From Zingiber officinale (taxonomy: Eukaryota > Streptophyta > Magnoliopsida > Zingiberales > Zingiberaceae), in NCBI RefSeq assembly GCF_018446385.1, contig NC_055993.1:42963645-43027644 (forward strand): a stretch of DNA of 64,000 nt, given 5' to 3'. A model generated the notes under the pieces. It was not told the origin of the DNA, ran no database searches, and worked only from the letters and a program-made list of their open reading frames with translations. The position numbers were made by a program, and so were the translations under genes. Of this stretch, positions 10,782 through 21,756 are shown piece by piece; the stretch's first letter is position 1, and each line of letters starts with the position of its first letter.

Positions 10782-12007
10782 AGACTTAGAAGTGATCATG
10801 AAGGGAATTTGAAAATAGAATACTTTTGGGGCGAAACAAAAAATACAGCGTGTTATATTCAAAATAGAATACTAATCAATAAATTTCACAATAAAACTCC
10901 CTATGAAATTTATTATAATAGAATACTCAATCTAAATTATCTAAAAGTTTTTAGATGTAAAGTACATATATTAAACACTAAGAATTATTTAGGAAAGTTT
11001 ACATTAAAATCAACAACAGGAATCTTTTTAGGGTACTCCACAACCAGAAGAGATTATAGAGCTTATAACAAAATTACTCTAAAAGTTGAAAAAACAACAA
11101 ATATAATTTTTTATTAAGAAAATAACCTACCAAATTTAATCAATGAAAATAGTAATCAAAATACAAGAAATATAGAAGATGATGAAGTTAATCAAAATAA
11201 ACCTAAACCTAGTGAATCAGAAGAACTACTTGTTGACCCTAACATAAGGCCATCTAGGGTTAGATCCAACCACCCAACTGACCAAATTCTTGATGACATA
11301 AACCTATGAGTTTGAACTCAATCATCTTATAGAAACCTAAGTCTAATAGCTCTTATTTCCAAAATTAAACATAAAACTATAGAAGAAGCCTTACCTAACC
11401 CAGATTGGATAATTAAGATACAAGAAGAACTTGCTCAATTTGAAAGAAACCAAGTCTAGGAACTAGTACCTAAACCCATAAATAAATCTATGATTGATAC
11501 TAAGTGGGTTTATAGAAATAACTAAATGATAAAGGTCATATAGTTAGACATAAATCTAGACTAGTGGTGAAAGGGTTCAACCAAGTAGAAGGGTTAGACT
11601 ATAAGAAACCTATGCACTTGTAGAAAGACTTGAATTCATCCGAATGTTGCTAGCCTATGCAGAACATAAAGAATTCAAGTTATACCAAATGGATGTAAAG
11701 TCTGCTTTCCTAAATGGGTTCATCAAAGAAGAAGTTTATGTAAATCAACCCCATGATTTGAAGACTTCAACCACCCAAACCATTCCCTTAGGTTAAAGAA
11801 AGCTTTATATGGACTAAAACAAGCACCAAGGGTCTAGTATGAACGACTATCAACATACCTAATATCTAAGGGGTTTAACCAAGGTCAAATAGATCAAACT
11901 TTATTTGTTAAAACCTTAGAAAAAGATATTTTTATAGCTCAAATTAATATAGATGACATAATTTTTTGCTTAACCAATACTAAATTTTTAAAAGAATTTA
12001 TTATATT
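10782..12007 (+). pseudogene. Integrase C-terminal part and reverse transcriptase (broken)
   Basis: Pieces parallel 39574-41346 of the sister element. They include the integrase end ([34 protein letters not shown]), the linker, the reverse transcriptase start (QEELAQFERNQV), [19 protein letters not shown] at about 11686-11750, and a degraded catalytic site (INIDDIIF instead of YVDDIIF) near 11943. Several stops and frameshifts are present. The coding ends at KFLKEFII, where the head-to-head LTR insertion begins. About 600 bp of reverse transcriptase and RNase H that the sister copy retains is absent here. Confidence 0.8.
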
Positions 12008-13108
12008 TGATCCTGTCCGAACGCTGAATCGATGGACACTGGGCACGTGGCGCTCTTCCAACCGATGACATGGATCTCTGACCAGCCGTATGGATCTCCG
12101 GTGAACCTGCAAAGAAGTCGGGCCGGGAAGGGGTTCCCGGCGACGACCCTCCGACGCTCAAGTTAGGCAAGAGGAAACTACGGGGTGGCTTCGAATCTCA
12201 GAGCAGGAAGAGGCTCATACACACATATCGAGGCGAATACGTGTCCTCTAACCATACCTCAGTATGGGCTTGTCAGAGGAGCTTGCCTGACACCATACTG
12301 CTACAGTCCGAGCACCTCTCTGATGGGACAGTAGAACCTTCCGTCATAGGCTTCTGCGTATGGGTTAGTCGCCGAACACGCTTGTTGTCAGAAGATGTTT
12401 CCCGATGTCTCCCTTGTCCCTTTGTCTCTTCTGTTCCTGCGCCGAGCGTCCAGCCGCTCGGGAGTCCCATCACGTCCGACCAGACGTAGGTACTGATCCG
12501 CTCGGGAGATTCCAAGTCGTGTGCTCGGATGAAACTGTTCACAGCATTGCCGCTCTAAGCCTCGGCCGAGCAATACCCGCTCGGCCCGGGTCCGGTCGGA
12601 CGCGACGTGCCCGCTGGGCGGCCGGACGCTCGGCGCAGGGACAGAAGAGACAGAAGGACAAGGGAAACATTGGGGAACATCTTTTGACAACAAGCATGTT
12701 AGACGACTAACCCATACGCAGAAGCCTATGACGGAAGGTTCTACTGTCCCATCAGAGAAGTGCTCGGACTGTAGCAGTATGGTGTCAGGCAAGCTCCTCT
12801 GACGAGCCCATACTGAGGTATGGTAAGAGGACACGTATTTGCCTCGGTATGTGTGCATAAGCCTCTTCACAGCTCTATATAAGGGTCCTCACACTTCGCC
12901 AGAGGTACGTATTCTCTGAGATTCGAAGCCACCCCATAGTTTCCTCTTGCCTGACTTGAGCGTCGGAGGGTCGTCGCCGGAACCCCTTCCCGGCCCGACT
13001 TCTTTGTAGGTTCGCCGAAGATCCATACGGCCGGTCAGAGATCCACGTCATCGGTTGGAAGAGCGCCACGTGCCCAGTGTCCATCGATTCAGCATTCAGA
13101 CAGGATCA
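12008..13108. mobile_element. Head-to-head pair of partial Tat-like LTRs (1.1-kb palindrome)
   Basis: The left end reads TGATCCTGTCCGAACGCTGA and the right end is its near reverse complement, ending CAGACAGGATCA. Both arms (about 12008-12590 and 12591-13108) match the LTR at 1679-2479. In each arm the outer end is the LTR 3' terminus and the inner end is in U3. The right arm keeps a TATA box (CTCTATATAAGG near 12873); the left arm lacks about 40 bp covering it (near 12202). Flanks are ATATT and ATAGC, so no target duplication is seen, and pol sequence is missing at the site. Confidence 0.85.
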
Positions 13109-13425
13109 ATAGCCATGGGAGAATGTGCATCCTTACTATTATGGATGATGCAAACTTTAAAAGATTATCAATTAGAATATAAAAAAATAAAAATATCAAT
13201 TGATAACATAAGTTCCATCAATTTAACTAAAAATTCATTTCACCACTCAAGGATTAAATACATAGAGGTAAAGCATCACTTTGTAAGGGATCATGTAACG
13301 AGGGATGATATTATACTTGATTATGTTGAATCCAAGTTAAACCTATCTGACATTTTTACAAAACTCTTATCTGAACTTGAGTTCAATACACTCAGAAGAC
13401 AGTTAGACATGTGCTTAGTAGAATA
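13109..13425 (+). pseudogene. RNase H C-terminal part of pol
   Basis: It reads LLLWMMQTLKDYQLEYKKI, then IDNISSINLTKNSFHHSR, IKYIEVKHHFVRDHV and DIFTKLLSELEFNTLRRQ. This is the last third of a Copia RNase H. It is open but has lost everything upstream. It ends at the pol stop TAG (13423-13425). No independent function is likely. Confidence 0.8.
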
Positions 13426-14692
13426 GATTCAAAATAAAATATTCTTCAAAATTATTTTTTTGCTGCTTTTATAAAAAAAAAGGTTATGATTTTTTTCAAA
13501 AGTATTTTTCAAAATCAGCTTGATTTTAAAATTTAGGATAAATCATTTTATTTTCTTCAAAATTTCCAATTTTACTAGTGATTTCAAATATTAGACTTAA
13601 CCTAGGTCTTTTCCCCTAGAAAGCATGTACGCATAGGGTTTAGCAGAGCATCTCACAAGTACACTAGAAATACCCTACTTTTGTATTAAAAACACTTAGA
13701 ATGGTGTGAGTTACATAGGGTATTGCATGGAATTCAGAATGATTATATCTGTGCATCAATAAAAGTCTGGGCTATAAATACCAACTCAAATTTATCGAGT
13801 TAAGTTATCCTTTTTTGTCTAAACTAACTAGATCACATACTTAACTTGACTAATCATGTGAATGCCACTATCTTATGGTAAACGACTAGTAACTAAGGTT
13901 AGACATTTATTCTAAGGAAAGTAGATGCATGTTTTAAAGTTTTCTTTCAAATCTTTTTTTTACTTTACATGCTTGGACCTTAGGATAAGAAACAGGAGCA
14001 TCCCTCTCAAACTTAAAAGCATTCACTTAAAATTTTGGCATTAAGGGAGAGATTAAAATTTTATTTTCTCTAAACGCTAAGATTGTTTTTGATATATGTT
14101 AAACAGGGAGGAATAATAGAAGTTAAGTTAAAGTTAAGTTAAATAAAAACCAAACTAAGTTTTTTTTTAAAAGCTAGTTAAGTACTTAAAGTTTTTTATC
14201 AAAATATTTTTAAAGCAAATCAAGTACTTAGAGTGTTTATAAAATTTTTAAAGCTAAGTACTTAACTAAAGTTTTTATCAAAATCTTTTGAAAACTAAGT
14301 ACTTAACAAAGTTTATATAAAAATATTTTTAAAACTAAGTACTTAACTAAAGTGTTTATTAAAAATCTTCTTTTAGCTAAGTACTTAATTGAAATTTTTA
14401 TCAAAATATTTCATAAGATAAGTACTTAATAAAGTTTATATAAGAAATCTTTTTCAAAATCTCTGTACTTAACAAAGGTTCTTAAAATCTAAGAATGAAA
14501 CTAAGTTTGCTGATTAAAGAAAAAGATAAGGAAATGCAATTTTTCTGGGGGAGTTTTTTTTTTTTGAACTCTTTAAAGAATTCTTAGTTTTTGAAAAAGT
14601 TTTTTTCTATCTACTTATTCCTCATGCCTTACTATTTTGTATGTTTTTACTTAACTTTTGAAACTAGTTACCATAATCAATAAGGGGAAGAT
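13426..14692 (+). other. 3' untranslated part of the decayed SIRE-like element
   Basis: No gene is supported. The region is AT-rich and holds the degenerate repeat at 14170-14475. It ends in a purine-rich polypurine tract (AAGGGGAAGAT, about 14682-14692) directly before the 3' LTR. SIRE relatives often carry an extra frame here, but none can be seen. Confidence 0.6.
14170..14475. repeat. Degenerate AT-rich repeat around TAAGTACTTAA
   Basis: About eight copies of the palindromic core TTAAGTACTTAA or CTAAGTACTTAAC recur at 40-45 bp spacing, separated by AAAGTTTTTATCAAAAT-type sequence. Confidence 0.7.
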
Positions 14693-15881
14693 TGTTAGTA
14701 CAGGAAGCATCAGATGATCAAACCTGAATTTTGATAATGACAAGGGGTTCAACGTTAAGTTGTCTTATAATCTAACAAGTTGAACTAATTGTGCAGGAAA
14801 GTCCTAAGTGATCTTAAAAAAAGAAAAGTCCTAGCTACAGTTAGGCAATGAAGTCTTGATCCAGGGTATTGGGCAAAATCTTAAAAGGTCAAGGACGTCA
14901 GGCAAAATCCTAAGATCGAGGATTCTTTGTGGAAGTCCTGAGGGTTGTGGACAGTAGGTGGAAGACTGGATGGGTCAGGTATCGGACGTCCAGCGGAAAA
15001 GTCTTGAAGCCTTGGATGCTATGTGGAAGTCCAAATGATTTGGAGGACCATTCTGGAAAAAAGTAATTTCTCCTAAGAGGAGTAGGTGAAGACGTGTTCC
15101 CCAAGAAGCGAATAGTAGGCACCGGTTCGACCAAGAATTTTAGTGAAACCCAAAGTTAGGATCAGATAGTCCGAAGACTGTTAAACTTATATTTCATTAT
15201 ATATTATTGCTTGGATTAACCTTGTTTTGTAGGAAATTGAAGTGTTAGAAATTGGTGGTTTGGGTGGCCAGAGTTGCTCCAGGCGCCCAGGAAGCTTTCA
15301 CCCGAGCGAGATGCCTGGGCAGGCGCCTTTGCGTTCCAAGCACCCAGAGCTGGTCCAGGTGCCCCGAAGTCAAAGTTTATCCAGTCGCCAAGTTGGAGCA
15401 CACTGATTGGAAGGGTCTACGTCAAGGTCCGAGTGCCCGGGGGTGGTCCAGGTGCTCGAAATCTACTATATAAAGAGGCTTCGATCAGAGGATAAAATAC
15501 AACATTCTGAACAACTTCTTCTTCTGCGTGCTACTCAGAAAACTCAACTTTGACGCCTAAAAACTACTTCGATGACTACTACATTCAAGATCTATTTCTA
15601 AAGTTGTCGGTATTGTTTAATTGTCAAGTTACTTGTACTTAATTACTTATTCACATTTGCAACTTATTCAAATTGATAATGTTTACCCATCAAAAGCACT
15701 CTACGTGTGGGCCTTGGAGTAGGAGTCATCATAAGCTCAGAACTAAGTAAATCAAAGTGTTAGCATTGTCTTATTTTCTTTTTGTCTTTATTCTACTACC
15801 TTTACTCTTTTCGATTGCTTTAAAATGAACATGAAAGCCACGAGCGCCATTCACCCCCATCTAGTGCACAATGATCTTACA
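14693..15881 (+). repeat. 3' LTR of the decayed SIRE-like element, also 5' LTR of a second unit
   Basis: It starts TGTTAGTACAGGAAGCATC after a polypurine tract and ends ATGATCTTACA. It is then followed by ATTGGTATCAAAG, a tRNA-Met primer site, and a gag region. One LTR therefore serves as the 3' end of the left unit and the 5' end of the right unit. Confidence 0.85.
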
Positions 15882-17400
15882 ATTGGTATCAAAGTCAGAC
15901 CGCTCTGAATCAGTATAGCTACCATTTGAGTATTTTTTCATCACTTTTTCATTCATTATTTTTATAAAGTCTTACGTTTTTTTTATTTTCAAATTTGTGC
16001 TATAAGTCTGGATTGGTCTAATAACCTCTCCTAACAAATTTTTTTGATTCATCGAATTATTCTTTGAGCCAATTTATTACCTTATTTTCCTACCACACTA
16101 CTAATCCAAGACTAAGTCTTGGAACAAGTTCATTATTTTTGTATTGGCAAGAGTCTTTTTCTAAATGACCCACCAAGAAGGCTATAGCACTACACGACCA
16201 CCACTTTCTTCGGTGAGGATTTTGGTTATTGGAAGAGCTGAATGGAGTATCATCTCAAAACGTAAGTGGAAATGTGAATAATTATCTGGACGGGATTCAT
16301 ATACACCACTAAAGATGGAGTATTCATCCCCTGTGACAAATGGGATTCACGGACCTGTAAGAAGTTTGAAGCTAATGTAAAGGCAGCCCAGACCCTCCAG
16401 TGCGGTTTAACCAAAGAAGAGTTAAACCGAGTCGGCCCCTTTAATAGTGCCAAAGAATTATGGGAAAAGCTAATCGTGTTGCATGAGGGAACCTCCGACT
16501 CCAAGGCAAGCAAACGAGACTTAATTTTGAATAAGCTATACAATATTAAAATGCAGGATGGTGAGTCAGTGAGTCAACACCACGCTCGGATCCAAGACCT
16601 ACTCAACTATCTCCATGAAATCGGTCAGAAGATAGAAAATCATGATATTATAAGGTATGCCCTCAATGCTTTTCCAAGGAACACTTTATGGGCATTCATG
16701 GTAGATGCTTACAAAGTTTCTAAGAATCTCTCTCAAATTAGGTTTGATGAATTATTTTAAGAATTTTAATTATACGAACAGACTAATGCACATTTAGCTA
16801 AGAAAGGTATTATGTTGGTTGCAGGTACAAGAAAGATGAAGGAGACTAAGAAAAAGTATTCGATCGAACCTGAATCTGATGACAAATCAGACTCAGAAGA
16901 AGATAATGAAATTACCACCGACTTCATGAACCTAGTCCAGAAGCTATATAAGAAGAAGAAGGGATTCCCCAAAAGAGAAATCAAGAAGGTGATCCAGTCA
17001 AAGATGACGCAACCAAGTCCAAAATCCAAGTCCAAAGTTATTTGCTATGGCTGCAACAAAAAGGGGCATATCAAGGTAAACTGTCCAAACCAAAGGGAAA
17101 CAAAGAATCAATGGAAAAAGAAGGTGCTATAAGCAATGTGGGATGAGTTGTTATCAGAAGACTCCAACGAAGATCTCAGATAGACAAGCCTCCTCGCACT
17201 TTCAGCCCGAGAACAAGTCGTCAAGTCCGAATTTGAGATAGAATCAGAACCTGAGTCCAAGTGAAGCCATGGATCCGTATCCAATTTAAAAGGTTCCCAA
17301 TCCATTGTAAGAATTTCCTTAATTAGATCTCATAACTTGATCTCGTACTTGACTAAAAAACTGGTGAAATCCAACCTCTAGGTCAAGTCACTCCAAGAGG
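15882..17400 (+). pseudogene. Second SIRE-like leader and gag region (truncated)
   Basis: A primer site (15882) and leader lead to a gag frame that begins MTHQEGYSTTRPPL at about 16165. Its parts are a capsid region (about 16476-16760: LHEGTSDSKASKRD, IRYALNAFPRNTLWAFM), an acidic/lysine stretch, and the zinc knuckle CYGCNKKGHIKVNC at about 17044-17085 with all ligands. Stops occur after DELF, after KKVL and later. It is better preserved than the gag at 4966-6360. The region stops abruptly at about 17400, where an unrelated LTR fragment begins, so pol is missing. Confidence 0.8.
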
Positions 17401-17411
17401 TGGATAAAATT

Positions 17412-17893
17412 TGTTGGATGAAGTTTCAATGAGAGCAGCCATATCAGCCCTATGGGGGCACCCGGGGAGGAGTCTAGACTCCCGTATGGGCCTATAAAAG
17501 GAGGCGACTAGCACCTTCAACACATCAATTCCAAGAAGTTTCTCTCTTGTGTGCTACTTAGAAAATTATTCTACAATGCCAAAATACTTCTCCGATGACT
17601 GAAAGCTTGCAACTTCAATTCTATAGTTGTTGGTAAAGTTTTGATTATAGCATTTAATTATTATACTTGTACTTATTCAAAATCGTTAGTGAATTTTCTA
17701 ACAAAAGCGATCATCGATCGCGGGCCTTAGAGTAGATATTGTCATAAGCTCTGAACCAAGTAAAAGAAAAGTGTTTGCAATTTCTCTTTCTTTACTTTAT
17801 TTTTCACTGTGTTTACTCTCAATTGATTGACAAAAAAGTGAAAAAGCCATGAGTGCTATTCACCCCCCCCCCCCTTCTAGCGCTTTCAATCTC
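17412..17893 (+). repeat. LTR 3' part of another SIRE-like subfamily
   Basis: The stretch has a TATA box (CCTATAAAAGGAG at about 17490), the conserved GGGCCTTAGAGTAG and TCTGAACCAAGTAAA blocks, and ends GCTATTCACCCCCC...CTCACA. These are the marks of the SIRE-like LTRs elsewhere in the window, but the sequence is clearly diverged and shorter. A start at TGTTGGATGAAG (17412) is possible. No target duplication is visible. Confidence 0.6.
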
Positions 17894-18433
17894 ACAATAA
17901 GTATAAATAAAATACTAAAACCCCTTTCTACACTGATGTGATATAGGATAATTCAGATCGTCTCTCAAGGAATATAGCTGATGAATTCTAATCATAGGAA
18001 TACATTTTTTTGTTACTGGTCTTGGGGTTGGGTTTTAAGTTGTTAATTCTAAAAGAACAATGAAAGACCCTAATCTAACCTAAAATATGATCACATCAAA
18101 TTAAATAGATGAAAAGCATTTAACAAAAATTAAGCATTCAATGAAATCTAACATCTACTTATATTGAATAGAAAATTAAGGAAACTAAGCTATAAATGCA
18201 ATCAACTCATGCAATTAAAAGAACAAACAATATTTCATAATCTAATCTATTGTCGTAAATAAATCAAACATGAATAGTGGCACCAAGATCAATGAAATGT
18301 GAATCAATAAAAACTAAACCCAACTCAAATTCTAGCTCAATTTCATAAAGGACTTAAACCACAATTTCTTTCAACAATCGAACAAATGGAAATGAAATTA
18401 CATACAATGAAGACATCTAAGGATTAGAATGAT
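17894..18433 (-). repeat. Left part of an old Gypsy-type LTR, split by the Angela insertion
   Basis: No gene here. The sequence continues at 27554 once the Angela element and one GCTTA copy are removed. The joined stretch ends at 28439 in GTGTTTATCA, an LTR-like terminus. A possible left end is TGGGTTTTAAG at 18029, preceded by GGGGT (18024-18028). The same five bases follow the other copy of this repeat at 50240-50244. This boundary is tentative. Confidence 0.4.
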
Positions 18434-18438
18434 GCTTA

Positions 18439-20251
18439 TGTTAGCTAGAGCCCTAGAGCCAATCATTTGATGATTGTATTTTGGACTAGTTGTATCATAT
18501 TCTATATAAATAAAGGCATTTTATTTTTGGTTATTATACTTACTTGTATTGGTGCCAAATAAACTAAGTATAATAACGTCATTGAGTAGACGGTTCTCAC
18601 CTATATCAATCAGTTAGTTGAACCGATAGTGAGATGATATAGGGAACACTACTCTTAATCATTCCTAGTCGAGTATTAACATTCAGGGACAATGTTAATG
18701 CAATAAGACTAGCATGTAGGTCAACTCGATGACTTGATCTCACAAGTCATGGATATAGAGATATCAAGTTGACACATGGGTATGCATTGGAGATTGTATA
18801 CTGAATGACCCGCCATGAGAAAGTATCATGGATCGTTATATGAGTGTCATATACTTTCTCATGTGGCTATTAGTATGACTACTAGTCCTTAGACTTGAAG
18901 TCACCATGGATCCCTATATAAGGAGTTATGTACTTTGGTTTCGTCAAACGTCACCCGTAACTGGGTGGACTATAAAGGTGATTACTGGGTATGTAACGAA
19001 TTATGCAGAGGGATGTGAGTGATGTAGATGGGATCTATCCCTCCTATATGACGGGAGCGACATCGATATTCTTGATAGAGTGAGACCACGAAGTGCATGG
19101 CCATGCCCAAATGAGTCAATATAGGATATTGAGCTCATTTGATTGAGTGAGTCTACTTGGAGTTCAAGATTTAGATTGATTAGAGGATGACACGGTCTAT
19201 GACTCACATTGATCAATCTAGATGTCTAGGATAGAAGGACACTTAGTCACAAAGGTGATGTTGGATCTCAACATTCTTGTAATATTGGGTAGTAATGATG
19301 TGTTGCTAGATACTGCTCATTACTTATGCTCCTAAATGGGTTTAGGGGCATTGCCAACGTTACAAGAACCTATAGGGTCACACACTAAGGACAATTAGAT
19401 GGAGATTAGGTTCATATGATGAACCAAGAGGATTAGATTCATTTGATGAATCAAATTGGATTAAGAGTAATCCTAATTGGGCTAATTGAGTTAGATTCAA
19501 GTTGATTCATGTGTTTAATGAGTCTAATTTGGATTATGACTCATTGAATCAATTTAATTAAATGAATTAGATTCATTATATTAAAGTGGCTTGAATTAAA
19601 TGGTTGGATTAGATCAACCATGAGAGAGATTAAGTCAAGTTTGACTTGACTTGAAAGGAAGATGAAGATTCAAGTTTGACTTGACTTTATGCCACCTCAT
19701 TGGTGAGTTGGCATTGATTGGGCCAATGATGATGCTCCACATCATCATGGTTGCTTAAGTAGGATGCCACCTCATGGGAGTTACCAAGAGTTGTGACTCT
19801 TGGCATTCCATGGAGGTTACACATCTCTTAATGTGGCCGGCCACATCAAGAGGAGGATATGTTTTCATTTTGTGAGTTAATCTGATTGATTCCTCCTTCT
19901 TCTTCCTTGAGTTCTTCTTGCTCTCTCCCTCTCCTCTTCTTGCCGTGACCTATCAAGGTGCTAGCACACCTTTGTTTAGGTCTTCTCCACCTAAGTTGTC
20001 CGTGTGGATACTTCTAGAGGACCGTACGCTTGACGGTCTAGAGATTCGACATTTTGGACGAGCGGGATACGCGAAAGGCACGCTTCAAAGGTATAAAAAT
20101 GTTTTCTTCCTTTGTAGATCTACTGTAGATTGAAGCTTTAAACTCGTACTCGTATTTTCGAAAGTTTTCTTCGCACGAGATCCAGTGGCATGGGTGATCC
20201 GGGGTTTCCGCGATGTGAAAATGTGATTTTCGTGGCCCGAAAAACCCAACA
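18439..20251 (+). repeat. 5' LTR of the Angela/BARE element (1,813 bp)
   Basis: It begins TGTTAGCTAGAGCCCTAG and ends AAAAACCCAACA. Compared with the 3' LTR it lacks 29 bp just after AGAAGGACACTT (about 19243), consistent with a small deletion between short repeats of TAGTCACAA type. Confidence 0.93.
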
Positions 20252-20252
20252 G

Positions 20253-20264
20253 TGGTATCAGAGC
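20253..20264 (+). promoter_or_regulatory. tRNA-Met primer binding site of the Angela element
   Basis: TGGTATCAGAGC starts two bases after the LTR end. It is the standard initiator tRNA-Met primer site of plant Copia elements and is intact here. Bases 20265-21756 are untranslated leader without a gene. Confidence 0.93.
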
Positions 20265-21756
20265 CACGTGCGAAGCGAGTACTAGTTTAAATTAGTATTT
20301 TTTGTGAAAAATATGCATACTGTAACATTCTGTGAATTTCCTAATTTTTATGATTTTATGGGTATTTTTCTCGTAGAAGCGAAGCACAAGTGTTTCGGCA
20401 CTTGTAGGCTTCGACTACCGAGAAGAATTTTCCAAAACGGTAATGTTTCGACCCAAAATGTTTTGGGACAGCGGGCTAAGGCACTCTTGGATCACTTAGG
20501 AGCAACTCGCGATGGTTAGATCCCGGGTAGGGGTATTTCCCCTAATCCCGCAAGGGGATTTGCTCCGCGATTGCGCCCGAAATCGCTAATCGGGACCGCC
20601 GGGAAAAATTTACTCATAAAATCTGTAAAATTATGAAAAATTACAGAAAAATTATGAAAAATATATAATTTTCAATTATATATTATTTTTGTGATAGTCA
20701 TGGCCCAAAGACCCAATTCGATTGGACAATTGTGTTATAATTCATAATACGGCCTGCGTGCCATTATGTGATGTGCGTGTTGTATTTATCTTATTTTTAT
20801 TTATTTTATTTTTCGCGACCTGCACGTCGTGCCTTCCTTTTATTCTGGTTGTAAATTAGATTTAGACTTGAATGTAACTCGAGTTTCAAAATTGTAATGT
20901 AATTTTGAAGCGGTGGAAGGTCCACACGAGACGGAGTTATGAGGAGGGCGCGAGCAACACAAGGTGTTCAAAGGAAGAAGCTTGAGAAGCTGTTGACCTT
21001 AGGTTGACCATCCGATCTTCTCATTGGCTTGAGAAGATCGTAGTAGGGCCATGACACAATCATAAAATAATTTAATTAATTGCTTATATGTATGTGATGC
21101 ATGTTTAATTAAGTAGTTAATTAGTGCCTAGCGATTAGATAAGATCTAAATCGTGCACATGATGCACCCCATGATTAGATTAGATCTAAATCAAGTATTT
21201 GATATGCAGCATCATTTAGATTAGATCTAAATCACGTCAACTCTAATGCCTACCGTGCCGTGATACCTACTACTACCTCGATCGCATGTAGTTGTTGAAT
21301 CTGCCAAAGCAGAGCAACACATACTATCTTGGTAGGGTACGGAGGGACAATCTTGGTCCCGCCTATCAACGCATGGGTGAGTACAACTCAATTAGATTGA
21401 GTATTCCTAGTTAACTCGGTTGGATCGAGTATAACTATAGGCATTCTTCCAACGTTTGGAAAGTTAGGTCAAAATCACATATATATTAACTCTCGGGCGT
21501 ATTAGCCAAAGCTAACTCGAGTTTTAATATAAATGCGGATATTGATCCTATAAACAAGAGTTGCATAGAGATGTTATTGGTAATCATTACCTACCGATCA
21601 TACTAAGTCTTGGGCGTATTAGCCAAAGTTAACTCAAGGGTTAGTATGATGTAGATCTTGTCCCACATGAATTATAGAATTCAGTGGGAGCATCATTTAG
21701 TAAAAGGCCTAATTAAATGATTAAGAATATGATATTTATTTCTGTTGTAGATTACC

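Larger units (their letters stand above)
3467..15881 (+). mobile_element. Decayed SIRE-like Copia element with two nested insertions
   Basis: LTRs of about 1.19 kb flank an internal region with gag, protease, integrase, reverse transcriptase and RNase H remnants in Copia order. All have many stops and frameshifts. Size, gag type (UBN2-like plus one zinc knuckle), tRNA-Met primer site and LTR sequence match the better preserved minus-strand element at 36350-47248. Later insertions sit at 8267-10776 (solo LTR) and 12008-13108 (head-to-head LTR pair). Past the 3' LTR a second gag internal region begins, so no target duplication can be read. Confidence 0.85.
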
